From JAFGMQ01 sp036733345 (GTDB lineage: Bacteria; Desulfobacterota; DSM-4660; Desulfatiglandales; Desulfatiglandaceae), in contig DAINAR010000002.1 of assembly GCA_036733345.1 (NCBI GenBank), positions 1-64,000 of the forward strand: a stretch of 64,000 nt of DNA, given 5' to 3'. Shown here piece after piece: positions 17,758-26,725 of this stretch. Made by a program: the position numbers and the translations under genes. Within the stretch, counting starts at the first letter, position 1. Each line of letters starts with the position of its first letter. The notes beneath the pieces are model-generated. The model did no database searches. It had not been told where the DNA came from and was given only the letters and a program-made list of their open reading frames with translations.

Positions 17758-18942
17758 TTGACTACAAAGATTGACATAGCCGTTATAGGGAGTGGAGTCG
17801 TGGGATGTTCAGTTGCCTATGAGCTTTCAACCAGGCATGCAGACATCTTTGTCTTTGAAAAAAATCCAGGTGTTACACGGGGAGAAAATCAATCCAGTCG
17901 AAATTCAGGGGTTATCCATTCAGGTATTTATTATGATCAGGAAACACGGCCTGAAAAAGCCTCTCTTTGTGTAGAAGGCAATGCTCTATTATATGAATTC
18001 TGCCTGAAATACAAAGTGCCTGCCATTAAGACCGGAAAACTCATAGTCGCAACAAACAGAGAAGAAGAGGAAATACTTGAGATCTATTTACGACGCGCGC
18101 ATCAAAACTCTGTACCGCGGGTAAAAATCATATCAGGCACAAAGGTTCAAGAGCTTGAGCCTAACGTGAGAGCCATATCAGCATTGCTTGTCCCTACAAC
18201 AGGAATTATTGAACCGACAAGCCTTGTTTACAGGCTGTATACACTTGCATCAAATAACGGGACAGAATTTATTGCTGGAACGGAAGTAATTGGGCTTGAA
18301 AAAAATAATAATTCAATTCAAATCACTCTTCGCTATCCTGACGGCAAAATTGACATTATAGAGTCAAAAATTGTAATAAACGCTTCAGGTATTGATGCGG
18401 ATTTAATTGCACGTCTATTTGATCCCCGTGCCCCATACGAACTTGATCCTGTTAGAGGAGAGAGTTATAAATTTTATGGTCACAAGAGACCGGATTTGTC
18501 ACTTAAAGGCATGAATGTTTATCCGACCCCTGAATCAGTAATTACACCTCACGGCCGCCATTTCACTGTAGGGATTCATATAACCCCGACTTTTGGAGAG
18601 TTATCCTATCCTCCCGTATTGGATTCTACAGTCACAGTCGGGCCAAGGCTTGTACCGGTTAAAAATCGAAAGGCCTGGTCGGGCATCCCATCTGATCCAG
18701 GTATATTTTCCAGGAGAGTTCAATCTTTCTTCCCCGGGCTGAAAAAAAATGATCTTATATGGCACCAGGCAGGTCTCCAGGCAAGGCTGAAAGGTTTTCC
18801 TGATTTTATTATCAAGGCTGATTCCAGATGCCCAAACTTTATTAATCTTTTAGGCATTGACAGCCCGGGACTTACTTCATGCCTTTCTATTGCAGGCCGA
18901 GTTAAAAAGATGGTTGACAACCTGAAAGTGCTGAGGTTATAG
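17758..18942 (+). CDS. lhgO: L-2-hydroxyglutarate oxidase/dehydrogenase-type FAD enzyme
   Basis: A 394-residue FAD-dependent oxidoreductase. The dinucleotide-binding motif is DIAVIGSGVVGCSVAYELS (residues 6-24), followed by SRNSGVIHSGIYY, characteristic of LhgO/YgaF proteins, and a C-terminal GIDSPGLTSCLSIA. LhgO oxidises L-2-hydroxyglutarate to 2-oxoglutarate and feeds electrons to the membrane quinone pool. The start is TTG at 17758 with GGAG five bases upstream. The 2-oxoacid:ferredoxin oxidoreductase genes that follow would use the product, 2-oxoglutarate, which supports the call. A related 2-hydroxyacid or glycerol-3-phosphate substrate is not excluded. Confidence 0.82.
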   Translation: MTTKIDIAVIGSGVVGCSVAYELSTRHADIFVFEKNPGVTRGENQSSRNSGVIHSGIYYDQETRPEKASLCVEGNALLYEFCLKYKVPAIKTGKLIVATNREEEEILEIYLRRAHQNSVPRVKIISGTKVQELEPNVRAISALLVPTTGIIEPTSLVYRLYTLASNNGTEFIAGTEVIGLEKNNNSIQITLRYPDGKIDIIESKIVINASGIDADLIARLFDPRAPYELDPVRGESYKFYGHKRPDLSLKGMNVYPTPESVITPHGRHFTVGIHITPTFGELSYPPVLDSTVTVGPRLVPVKNRKAWSGIPSDPGIFSRRVQSFFPGLKKNDLIWHQAGLQARLKGFPDFIIKADSRCPNFINLLGIDSPGLTSCLSIAGRVKKMVDNLKVLRL

Positions 18943-19011
18943 ACAAATATTATATAATCATATGTTTATATCTTTGACATTTTTTACTAATAACACCATA
19001 GGAAACCTGTA

Positions 19012-19659
19012 ATGGAATTGATATCTGCAATCCAAGAAAGAGGCAGCACGCGGGCATTCCTGAATAAACCATTGGCCAAAGAAACCCTGGAAGAGCTTCT
19101 CCACCTTGCCGTACATGCTCCATCAGCAATCAACCTTCAGCCCTGGGAAATAGTTGTTGTGTCAGGGGAAGAAAAGGAAAGGCTGAGCAGGCTCCTGGTA
19201 AAGCGCATGAAGGAGAGGAATATCTCATGCGGTCCGGGAGCTAAAAGACCTCTTCCCGAGTACTATGTCCAAAGGGAGAGGGACCTTTTAGATGTAATGC
19301 TTCCAAATCTGCCTGAGCAGACATCATTTCAGGAATTTATAAATGAAGGAAGCTGTAACTTCTATGGAGCCCCCACAGCAATTATTATTACTCTGGACGA
19401 GGTTTTTTCAAACGCCAGATTGACTGACATAGGCATTCTTGTGGGGTATCTTGTTTTGGCGGCACATGCCCTTGACCTGGGAACCTGCCCGATTGGTTTG
19501 ATAACTGCGTTTGATGAAGATATTAAGGATGAATTGTCTCTCACAGAAGATAAACATGTAGTTATTGGCATAGCTGTGGGCTATAGAGACACAAAGGACC
19601 CGATAAATCAGTCAAGGTCACTAAGAGTCCCGCTGGATGAAGTCGTAAAATGGCGCTGA
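19012..19659 (+). CDS. Nitroreductase-family flavoprotein
   Basis: A 215-residue FMN-binding NAD(P)H-dependent oxidoreductase. The FMN-phosphate motif RGSTRAFLNKPL (residues 10-21) and HAPSAINLQPWEIVVV (33-48) are typical of the family, as is the C-terminal GTCPIGL...VVIGIAVGY region. Substrates range from quinones to nitroaromatics and cannot be deduced. It lies 69 bases downstream of lhgO and ahead of korABC. Anaerobe nitroreductase-like proteins often act in redox balancing. Confidence 0.85.
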   Translation: MELISAIQERGSTRAFLNKPLAKETLEELLHLAVHAPSAINLQPWEIVVVSGEEKERLSRLLVKRMKERNISCGPGAKRPLPEYYVQRERDLLDVMLPNLPEQTSFQEFINEGSCNFYGAPTAIIITLDEVFSNARLTDIGILVGYLVLAAHALDLGTCPIGLITAFDEDIKDELSLTEDKHVVIGIAVGYRDTKDPINQSRSLRVPLDEVVKWR

Positions 19660-19852
19660 TCATTTTATCCTGTCTGCATGATTCATTTGACAAAAACGCT
19701 TTCCTTTAAGCCGATACATCCTTGAATAGACTGTTTTTCTTTTGCTGTCAGGCAGCAGAAACTCAAGACATGCTGTGTCTTTATGCTTGACTCATATCCA
19801 TACTTTTCATAATATAAGAAGTTTTTTTAAAGAAGGAGGTCATATACTTTTT

Positions 19853-20995
19853 ATGCAATTTACAACAGTGAGCAGTGTTCTTCCTCCAGGAAATTATTAC
19901 TTCTCCGGAAATGAAGCAATTACTGAAGGCGCTATTGCTGCCGGTTGCCGGTTCTTTGCCGGTTACCCAATAACACCTTCCAGTGAAATTATGCAAAGAA
20001 TTGCAACCCGCTTTAAAGACACAAAAGGTGTATTCATACAAATGGAAGATGAAATTTCTTCTATTGCCTCAGTCGTCGGGGCTTCATGGGCTGGAGGCAA
20101 GGCTATGACGGCCACTTCAGGACCAGGCTTCAGCCTTATGCAGGAAACGATCGGCTATGCTGCTTTTACCGAAACTCCGCTGGTCATTGTAGATATTCAG
20201 AGGGCAGGTCCAAGTACGGGGCAGGCAACCAAGGTAGGCAGTGGCGATATTATGCAGGCAAAATGGGGCTCTCACGGAGACTATCAAATTATTGCGCTCT
20301 CTCCATGGTCTGTTCAGGAGATGTATGAACATACAATAGATGCCTTTAACTTTTCAGAACAATATCGGGTTCCAGTAATTCTGCTTGGTGAACAGGCTAT
20401 AGGGCATTTAAGAGAAAGAATCACTATCAAGCCTGCTGTCAATCTCTATAATCGGATAAAAAAGCCCGGGGCTCCGCCTTTTGGTTCAGATCGCGCTGAC
20501 GGAGTTCCCCCTATGCCTGCTTACGGAGATGGAGAAAAACTTCTTATAACAGGTTCAACCCACGATGAACGTGGATTCAGGAAAACAGACGTACCGTCTG
20601 TCCATTCAAATCTCGTGAACCGGATCAACAAAAAAATATTGAATAACAGGGAAAAAATTTGTCAGGTTGAATCATATCATGTTGAGGACGCAAAACTTAT
20701 TGTTGTCTCGTATGGATTTACAGCCAGAAGCTCTCTGTTTGCAGTTAATGAGATGAGAAAAGAAGGAAAAAAAATAGGATTAATTCGTTTGAAAACTATC
20801 TGGCCTTTTGCTGATCAGGCTATAAAAAATCTCAGCGAAACTGTGGAAAAGTTTTTTGTACCTGAGATGAACATGGGACAAATTGCAGGCGAAGTCATGA
20901 AATATACTGCATGCGATGTAATAGCTTTTGGTCAGACAGATGGCGATATCATCCATCCGCATCGAATAATACAGGAACTTAGGAGTATTATATAA
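19853..20995 (+). CDS. korA: 2-oxoacid:ferredoxin oxidoreductase, alpha subunit
   Basis: About 380 residues. The frame is open upstream to 19742, but GGAGGT lies 12 bases ahead of the ATG at 19853 and homology-like sequence begins just after it, so I chose this start. Motifs GYPITPSSEIM, MTATSGPGFSLMQE and AGPSTGQATK mark the pyrimidine-binding domain of KorA/VorB-type subunits; a transketolase C-terminal domain follows. With KorB and KorC it interconverts a 2-oxoacid, CoA and oxidised ferredoxin with acyl-CoA, CO2 and reduced ferredoxin. 2-Oxoglutarate is the likely substrate given lhgO upstream; branched-chain 2-oxoacids are an alternative. The stop overlaps the korB start (TAATG). Confidence 0.9.
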   Translation: MQFTTVSSVLPPGNYYFSGNEAITEGAIAAGCRFFAGYPITPSSEIMQRIATRFKDTKGVFIQMEDEISSIASVVGASWAGGKAMTATSGPGFSLMQETIGYAAFTETPLVIVDIQRAGPSTGQATKVGSGDIMQAKWGSHGDYQIIALSPWSVQEMYEHTIDAFNFSEQYRVPVILLGEQAIGHLRERITIKPAVNLYNRIKKPGAPPFGSDRADGVPPMPAYGDGEKLLITGSTHDERGFRKTDVPSVHSNLVNRINKKILNNREKICQVESYHVEDAKLIVVSYGFTARSSLFAVNEMRKEGKKIGLIRLKTIWPFADQAIKNLSETVEKFFVPEMNMGQIAGEVMKYTACDVIAFGQTDGDIIHPHRIIQELRSII

Positions 20996-21762
20996 TGTAT
21001 ATAGAAAAGCAGGAGTTTATACGTCCGGAGATTAAGACAACACCATTTTGTCCTGGATGCGGACACAGAATTTTAATGAACCTTATACTCAAGGCCATTG
21101 AAGAGAGTCAAATTAATATGGATCAAATGCTTTTTGTGTCGGGAATAGGATGTGCGGCCTGGATACCAAGCCCGCATTTCAACGCTGACACACTTCATAC
21201 TCTGCACGGAAGAGCAATTGCTTTCGCCACAGGGGCAAAATTATTGAATCCGGAACTAAGAACTGTCGTAATAAGCGGAGACGGGGATCTAACATCAATT
21301 GGCGGGAATCACCTTATCCATGCTGCCAGACGGAATATTGATTTGACGGTAATCTGTGCCAATAATATGATTTACGGGATGACAGGAGGCCAGGCAGCCT
21401 CCACATCTCCTCTGGGTACGGTTACAGCTACAACTATGGAAGGCAATGTAGAACGCCCTTTTGATCTGTGCAAACTGGTACTGGGTGCCGGAGCGGAATA
21501 TGCGGCAAGGTATTCAATAACGCAGAAATCCGGACTTATTAATTCAATAAAAAATGCACTTTCTATACCCGGGTTTACATTTATCGAGGCCCTGTCTCCC
21601 TGTCCTACTCATTTTGGCAGACGTAACAGATATGATTCGCCTGCAGACATGATGAAAATGTTAAAGAAAAGCTGCATATCCAAAGATGATGTTAAACATC
21701 TAAGAGAAGAGGAATTGAAAAATAAGATAATGACCGGAGAATTTACATATGGGACATATTAA
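20995..21762 (+). CDS. korB: 2-oxoacid:ferredoxin oxidoreductase, beta (TPP-binding) subunit
   Basis: A 255-residue protein with CPGCGHRIL near the N-terminus, a GIGCAAW segment, and the thiamine-diphosphate motif GDGDLTSIGGNHLIHAARRN (about residues 95-115) plus NNMIYGMTGGQ. These are standard for KorB/PorB-type subunits. It binds thiamine diphosphate and a [4Fe-4S] cluster and works with the alpha and gamma subunits encoded on either side. It overlaps both neighbours, pointing to strict co-translation. Confidence 0.93.
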   Translation: MYIEKQEFIRPEIKTTPFCPGCGHRILMNLILKAIEESQINMDQMLFVSGIGCAAWIPSPHFNADTLHTLHGRAIAFATGAKLLNPELRTVVISGDGDLTSIGGNHLIHAARRNIDLTVICANNMIYGMTGGQAASTSPLGTVTATTMEGNVERPFDLCKLVLGAGAEYAARYSITQKSGLINSIKNALSIPGFTFIEALSPCPTHFGRRNRYDSPADMMKMLKKSCISKDDVKHLREEELKNKIMTGEFTYGTY

Positions 21763-22300
21763 ACAAATTCGTTTCTGCGGCGTTGGTGGTCAGGGCGTTG
21801 TACTTTCTGGAACAATCCTGGGACATGCTGCTATACATGATGAAAAATGGGTTTATGGCGCAGATGATTACGGAGCACAGGCAAGGGGAGGCTCTGCAGA
21901 ATCTGAAGTCATAATCTCCAACCACCCTATTATGTTTCCTCATGTCATAGAAGCAGATATACTTGTTTCATTTTCACAGGATGCCTATGACAAATATATC
22001 CAAAATATAGACGAAAAAGGAGCTCTCGTTATTTATGATGACCACAATATCAACCCCGGCAAGATGAATGGCGCTCAACAGATCAGCATCCCGGCAATTC
22101 ATACAGCCATACACGAATTACACACTAAGCAGGTAGCAAATATTATTACTTTGGGGGCATTAGCAGGAATAACCGGAATAGTCAGCAAAGATGCACTAAT
22201 CGCAGCTATTGCTGCAAATGTCCCGGAAAGATTTAAAGAAGTGAACCTTAAAGCTGTTGAGATCGGGTTCAATCTGGGCATACAAAGCCAGCATTCCTGA
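21749..22300 (+). CDS. korC: 2-oxoacid:ferredoxin oxidoreductase, gamma subunit
   Basis: A 183-residue gamma-domain protein starting MGHIKQIRFCGVGGQGVV, with DDYGAQARGGSAESEVI, the usual landmarks. A GGAG site lies nine bases upstream of the start, which is 14 bases inside korB. It completes a three-gene korABC set. No gene for a small KorD-type ferredoxin subunit is seen in the cluster, so electrons presumably go to a free ferredoxin. Confidence 0.92.
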   Translation: MGHIKQIRFCGVGGQGVVLSGTILGHAAIHDEKWVYGADDYGAQARGGSAESEVIISNHPIMFPHVIEADILVSFSQDAYDKYIQNIDEKGALVIYDDHNINPGKMNGAQQISIPAIHTAIHELHTKQVANIITLGALAGITGIVSKDALIAAIAANVPERFKEVNLKAVEIGFNLGIQSQHS

Positions 22301-22368
22301 ATCCCTTTCAAAATCTTAGAGGAATGGCTTTATGAAATTCTTAACCCTTAAAAGGAGGGGTAATTAAT

Positions 22369-22689
22369 ATGGTCTTAAGAAAACTAATGATTTTTTTAGT
22401 GGCAGCAGCCTTAATATTTATCCCTGCTGGTTCTGGTGTAATGGCTCAAAGCGGTTTTGACCAGGAAAAAATTTCTCCCGATTTAGCAATGGCAGGAGAT
22501 ATTCTCTTTGTAAGACCCATAGGCATTGTTGGAACTGCTATTGGAACGGTTCTTTTTATTGTATCTGTTCCATTTTCAGCCGCAGGTGGAAATACTAAAC
22601 AGGCTTTTCAAAAGATGGTGGCAGAGCCCGCCGAATTCACATTTAAAAGGCCTATTGGTGTATTTCCTGATAAAGATCAAACCCCCTGA
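22369..22689 (+). CDS. Small exported or membrane protein of unknown function
   Basis: A 106-residue protein with a strong GGAGGGG site seven bases before its ATG. Residues 1-27 form a signal-like hydrophobic segment ending GSGVMAQS; a second hydrophobic segment (IVGTAIGTVLFIVSVPFSAAGG) lies near residues 52-73. The C-terminus contains AEFTFKRPIGVFPD. I recall similar short proteins in Desulfobacterota but no function. It could be periplasmic or inserted in the inner membrane by one or two segments. It follows korC by 68 bases but with its own strong translation signal. Confidence 0.6.
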   Translation: MVLRKLMIFLVAAALIFIPAGSGVMAQSGFDQEKISPDLAMAGDILFVRPIGIVGTAIGTVLFIVSVPFSAAGGNTKQAFQKMVAEPAEFTFKRPIGVFPDKDQTP

Positions 22690-22825
22690 GTGTCTAACGT
22701 CATAGCACTTCGTTTTAAGGGGAATTAATACCTTTGTTAGCTCTTAAAGACCAGGTCCCTGAGGTATAGATTTATCAAAAGACAGCTATCTTCTTTAAAT
22801 ATCGACCATCGCAACAATTTCATAT

Positions 22826-22855
22826 AAAAAAAAGCGCAACCTGTTAAGGTCACGC
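22826..22855 (-). terminator. Rho-independent terminator after tRNA-Leu
   Basis: On the minus strand GCGTGACCT-TAAC-AGGTTGCGC forms a nine-pair stem followed by eight T residues. It lies 14 bases beyond the tRNA 3' end and ends the gap-tpiA-secG-tRNA transcript. Confidence 0.88.
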
Positions 22856-22869
22856 AAAATAAAAAATTA

Positions 22870-22956
22870 TGGTGCCGAAGGCGGGACTTGAACCCGCACG
22901 GGCGTAACCCACTACCCCCTCAAGATAGCGTGTCTACCAAATTCCACCACTTCGGC
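22870..22956 (-). tRNA. tRNA-Leu, anticodon GAG
   Basis: An 87-base class II tRNA. The acceptor stem is GCCGAAG paired with CTTCGGC, followed by an encoded ACCA end. The anticodon loop reads CTTGAGG (anticodon GAG, reading CUC/CUU), the variable arm is long as expected for Leu, and the T arm has GGGTTCAAGTCCC. It begins 17 bases after the secG stop, so it is processed from the secG transcript. Confidence 0.96.
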
Positions 22957-22973
22957 ATGAATAATTCTCCTGA

Positions 22974-23279
22974 TTATTTCTTTTCCTGGGTCTCCCCACT
23001 TTGAATGGGGACCTGTGTCTGAGGGACTTCATCCATTATAGAGGATGAACCGCCTTTTCCGAAGAAAATCGAAAGTCCAAGCGATGTCAGCATAAATACA
23101 ATAGCAATTATTGTTGTAACTTTATGCATAAAAGATGTTGCACCTGAACTCCCGAAAACGGTTTGGCTTGACCCCCCAAAGGCCGCCCCCATGCCCGCTC
23201 CCTTTCCTTTTTGAAGAAGAACAATCAAAATTAAAGCTATACATATTGCAATATGCAAAGCTATAATAAGTAATTTCAT
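22974..23279 (-). CDS. secG: Protein translocase subunit SecG
   Basis: A 101-residue protein with two membrane segments (residues 3-21 and about 52-70) separated by the typical Gly-rich SecG loop LLQKGKGAGMGAAFGGSSQTVFG, here given in part. The C-terminal tail is longer and polar (TQVPIQSGETQEKK). SecG assists SecYE in protein export. The gap-tpiA-secG-tRNA-Leu order is a familiar bacterial arrangement, which supports the call. Confidence 0.94.
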   Translation of the reverse strand: MKLLIIALHIAICIALILIVLLQKGKGAGMGAAFGGSSQTVFGSSGATSFMHKVTTIIAIVFMLTSLGLSIFFGKGGSSSIMDEVPQTQVPIQSGETQEKK

Positions 23280-23395
23280 AAAGTTGCCTCAATTATTAAG
23301 CAGTAAATCTCTGTAAAAGCTCTTTATTATCATATCTAAAGAATAATGCAATAAAAAACCATTTATATTCGCATTTGATTTTTTTTGCAAATTAC

Positions 23396-24175
23396 TCACA
23401 ATAACTTATTCTGGAAATGCATGATCTTAATAAAAAGATCTGCCTTCAGGCTGGCCCCTCCAACAAGGCCGCCGTCAATATCTGGTTGTGACATCAAATC
23501 TGCAACATTGTCGGGATTCACGCTCCCTCCATACAATATGCGAACCCGGGCTGCAGTTTCATCGTTAAATTCCTCTTTAATCCACTTCCTGATAAAATGA
23601 TGTACCTCCTGGGCCTGTTCCCCTGAGGCAGTACGTCCAGTACCAATAGCCCATACAGGCTCATATGCCAAAATAGTGGAAACTGGCATACCTGCATTAT
23701 TTTTTCTCAAATATAGAAGTGAGTTGTCCAGTTGATTCTTGATAACATCAAAGGTCTTTCCGTTCTCTCGCTCTTCAAGGGTTTCTCCTATGCAGAGGAT
23801 TGGAATCAGACCTTGAACAACCGCTGCCTTGACTTTAAGATCAATAAGGTCATCAGTCTCTTTAAAAAGGATTCTTCTTTCTGAGTGCCCAAGAATAACA
23901 TGAGTACACCCTGCTTCCTTAAGCATTGGCCCTGATATTTCCCCGGTATAGGCCCCGTTCATCTCCCAGTGCATGTTTTGCGCACCTAACTTTATTCCTG
24001 AGTTACCTATGGCGTTATTTACAGCGCCCAGGCTTGTAAACGGAGGGGCAATAAGGACATCTACTTCATCAAGATCAGCAATATGAGGTGCTATGCTCTC
24101 AACGAGTTTAACGGATTCCTTGACATCTAAATTCATTTTCCAGTTGCCGGCAATTAAATGCCTCCTTTTAATCAT
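23396..24175 (-). CDS. tpiA: Triosephosphate isomerase
   Basis: A 259-residue TIM-barrel enzyme of glycolysis and gluconeogenesis, interconverting dihydroxyacetone phosphate and glyceraldehyde 3-phosphate. The substrate lysine region AGNWKMN (residues 9-15), catalytic histidine motif LGHSERR and catalytic glutamate motif YEPVWAIGTG are all present, as is the phosphate-binding YGGSV. I chose the ATG at 24175, preceded by GGGGA at nine bases, over a TTG five codons upstream. It lies between gap and secG in one operon. Confidence 0.97.
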   Translation of the reverse strand: MIKRRHLIAGNWKMNLDVKESVKLVESIAPHIADLDEVDVLIAPPFTSLGAVNNAIGNSGIKLGAQNMHWEMNGAYTGEISGPMLKEAGCTHVILGHSERRILFKETDDLIDLKVKAAVVQGLIPILCIGETLEERENGKTFDVIKNQLDNSLLYLRKNNAGMPVSTILAYEPVWAIGTGRTASGEQAQEVHHFIRKWIKEEFNDETAARVRILYGGSVNPDNVADLMSQPDIDGGLVGGASLKADLFIKIMHFQNKLL

Positions 24176-24256
24176 TTGCCTATTCCCCAATTATTTTAGA
24201 TAAAATTATAACTCGGAGTTAAATTCTTCTCACGAAACAACTTAAAGGTATCTTTG

Positions 24257-25255
24257 TTATCGACTGGCCATATAAGCTGCAAGCTCCACCAATCGAGTGG
24301 CATAACCGTATTCATTATCATACCAGGACAACACCTTTACTAAATCTCCTATAACCATGGTAGAGGGCCCATCTACTATTGAGGAAACTGAAGAGCCGTT
24401 GAAATCAATTGATACTAAAGGTTCTTCAGATAATTTCAATATACCCTTTAAATAACTGTCAGCAGCCTTTTTCATTGCATTGTTGATTTCATCGGCAGTT
24501 GCAGGTTTGCTGAGTTGAGCAACAAGATCAACGACCGATACATTTGGAGTTGGAACACGAATCGCCATTCCGTTCAATTTTCCTTCCAGTTGAGGAAGAA
24601 CTAAAGAAACAGCCTTAGCTGCACCAGTTGTAGTAGGTATCATGGAAAGAGCCGCAGACCTGGCTCTCCTAAGGTCCCTGTGTGGAAAATCGAGCAGGCG
24701 TTGATCACCTGTATATGCGTGTGTCGTGGTCATAAGCCCTTTTTCAATTCCAAATTTTTCAAGCAGCACTTTACAAACCGGGGCAAGGCAATTGGTTGTG
24801 CATGAGGCGTTTGATACTATGCTGTGCCTTTTTGGATCATATTCATTTTGATTCACGCCCATAACAATTGTAACATCCGGCCCCTTTGCAGGTGCTGATA
24901 TTATAACCTTTTCTGCACCACCATCCAGATGACGTGCAGCCTTATCACGTTCGGTAAAGAGGCCTGTACATTCAAATACAGTTTGCACGCCTGCCTTACC
25001 CCAGGGCAGGTTGGCTGGATCTTTTTCCGAATGAATCTCTATTTCTTTCCCGTTTACGATAAGCGAATGATCAGTGTTCGAAATATCCGCATTCAACACA
25101 CCATGTACAGAATCATATTTCAGCAGATGCGCCAGTGTCCCGGGATCAGTTAAATCATTTATTGCTACAAATTCTATATCGCTGTTATTCATCCCTGCTC
25201 GAAAAACCATTCTGCCTATACGACCAAAACCATTTATTCCCGATTTTAAAGACAT
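24257..25255 (-). CDS. gap: Glyceraldehyde-3-phosphate dehydrogenase, type I
   Basis: A 332-residue enzyme. The NAD-binding start GINGFGRIGRMVFRA, catalytic cysteine motif SNASCTTNCLAP and C-terminal SWYDNEYGYATRLVEL are standard. It oxidises glyceraldehyde 3-phosphate to 1,3-bisphosphoglycerate. I chose the ATG at 25255 because AGGAGG lies six bases upstream; the frame could begin two codons earlier. First gene of the gap-tpiA-secG-tRNA-Leu transcript. Confidence 0.97.
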   Translation of the reverse strand: MSLKSGINGFGRIGRMVFRAGMNNSDIEFVAINDLTDPGTLAHLLKYDSVHGVLNADISNTDHSLIVNGKEIEIHSEKDPANLPWGKAGVQTVFECTGLFTERDKAARHLDGGAEKVIISAPAKGPDVTIVMGVNQNEYDPKRHSIVSNASCTTNCLAPVCKVLLEKFGIEKGLMTTTHAYTGDQRLLDFPHRDLRRARSAALSMIPTTTGAAKAVSLVLPQLEGKLNGMAIRVPTPNVSVVDLVAQLSKPATADEINNAMKKAADSYLKGILKLSEEPLVSIDFNGSSVSSIVDGPSTMVIGDLVKVLSWYDNEYGYATRLVELAAYMASR

Positions 25256-25369
25256 CTTCAACCTCCTGTTATTTTTTCCCTCCGGACAGTTTGATTCCGG
25301 GCCATTATTACTTGAAAATGCCGATATTGTGCATTCTATTGCCCAATTTTTCCAGACTTCCGTGAGCTT

Positions 25370-25837
25370 TTAATTTATATCACTCTGAGGTAACGATAAA
25401 ACCATAATAATAGCATCTTCATTAGTATCTTTATAATATCTTTCCCTACGTGCTATCTCCCTGAAACCTTCTCTTTGATAGAGTGCAATAGCCGAAAGGT
25501 TCGACGGTCTGACCTCCAACCAAATATATTCAATACCTTCGGATGCCCCTATATTAATCATTTTTTTTAAAAGACGATTACCAAATCCTTTTCCGCGTCT
25601 TCCAGGATGGACTGCAATATTCATTAAATGAATTTCCCCGGCAAACATCCAAAAACAGATATACCCGCAAAACTCAGTATTTACAATAATTGCCCACAGG
25701 TGTGAAACCCTGTTCACCAACTCTCTCTCAAATGAATCCAGGCTCCATGGAGATGAAAATGAAACATTTTCTATTTCCAAAAGACTGTTTTGGAACAATG
25801 GGAAGTTTTTTTCTGTAACCTCAACAAACAATATCAT
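25370..25837 (-). CDS. rimI: Ribosomal protein S18-alanine N-acetyltransferase-type GNAT enzyme
   Basis: A 155-residue GNAT acetyltransferase. The acetyl-CoA motif VHPGRRGKGFGNRLLKKMI and the following LEVRPSNLSAIALYQREGF are those of RimI, which acetylates the N-terminal alanine of ribosomal protein S18; some RimI proteins act on other substrates. It overlaps the upstream PTS IIA gene by four bases and is the last gene of the kdsA-rpoN series. Confidence 0.88.
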   Translation of the reverse strand: MILFVEVTEKNFPLFQNSLLEIENVSFSSPWSLDSFERELVNRVSHLWAIIVNTEFCGYICFWMFAGEIHLMNIAVHPGRRGKGFGNRLLKKMINIGASEGIEYIWLEVRPSNLSAIALYQREGFREIARRERYYKDTNEDAIIMVLSLPQSDIN

Positions 25838-26235
25838 TCCATTTTCAGTAATTTTCCGGCTAAAGCAATACTCCTTATTCCCGCCTGTTGTGCTTTTTCG
25901 CCCAATTCAGCAAGGGTCATTGAAACTCTGTCCTGAGCAACAGCAACAACCATAGGCAAATTTACACCAGTCAGGACTTCAACCATCTCTTCTTTCAAAA
26001 AAGACAGACTGAGATTTGACGGGGTCCCTCCGAACATATCCGTCAGGACAAGGACTCCTTGACCTTTGTTGAGTGCCTTAATTTTCTTATCTATGGTTTT
26101 TAATATTTCCTCAGTTTCAGTAGTCTGTGTAATAGAGATCGAATCAGCAGCTTCGATTCGTCCCAAAATAAGCTCTGCTGCATTTAAAAACTCTCTGCCA
26201 AGGTCACAGTGAGAAATAATCAGTAATCCAATCAT
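25834..26235 (-). CDS. PTS mannose/fructose-type EIIA domain protein
   Basis: A 133-residue stand-alone EIIA of the mannose family. It starts MIGLLIISHCDLGREFL, with His9 as the expected phosphorylation site, and contains VLVLTDMFGGTPSNLSL. No membrane IIC/IID subunits occur nearby, so it is probably regulatory, taking phosphate from HPr. It lies 25 bases downstream of ptsN. In many proteobacteria a rapZ gene sits between them; here it is absent. Coupled with rimI by overlap. Confidence 0.88.
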   Translation of the reverse strand: MIGLLIISHCDLGREFLNAAELILGRIEAADSISITQTTETEEILKTIDKKIKALNKGQGVLVLTDMFGGTPSNLSLSFLKEEMVEVLTGVNLPMVVAVAQDRVSMTLAELGEKAQQAGIRSIALAGKLLKME

Positions 26236-26260
26236 AATTATCCAGATATTCCTTCCTTAA

Positions 26261-26725
26261 TTATAAAGATTCTTCGTCACTCTGAATTATGGTTTGATAA
26301 ATCTCTTCTCTATCTTTCGCTTCCATCAATTTTTTCCGTAAAGCATTGCTTTTAAGCAATTTCGCTATTTTCGCCAGGACTTGCAGATGGACACTGGACG
26401 AATTTTCAGGGGCTACAAGCAGACAAAAAAGATAGGCAGGTTGTCCATCAATGGAATCAAAATCAACACCGTCCTTGCATCTGCCGAATGAAATAACCGG
26501 CTTACTGACACCTTTCATCTTCCCGTGTGGAATGGCAACTCCATCACCAATGCCCGTTGTTCCGAGGCGCTCCCTTTCTACAAGAACCTTGACAAGCGCC
26601 CCCTTTTCTATGGACGGCTCATGATTTGAAACAGCATTTGCCAGCTCCTCTAAAACGCCTTTCTTGTCAGTACACCTCAAATCGGGCATAATATTATTTA
26701 CATCTATTATTTCAGAAAGTTTCAT
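26261..26725 (-). CDS. ptsN: Nitrogen-regulatory PTS protein EIIA-Ntr
   Basis: A 154-residue EIIA of the fructose/nitrogen family. The phosphorylation-site region reads GIGDGVAIPHGKM, with the active His in IPHGK; LLVAPENSSSVHLQVLAKIAKLL is also typical. PtsN modulates sigma-54 dependent and potassium or carbon responses in other bacteria. It lies in the conserved rpoN-hpf-ptsN neighbourhood. The 291-base gap towards hpf holds no gene that I can support. Confidence 0.92.
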   Translation of the reverse strand: MKLSEIIDVNNIMPDLRCTDKKGVLEELANAVSNHEPSIEKGALVKVLVERERLGTTGIGDGVAIPHGKMKGVSKPVISFGRCKDGVDFDSIDGQPAYLFCLLVAPENSSSVHLQVLAKIAKLLKSNALRKKLMEAKDREEIYQTIIQSDEESL

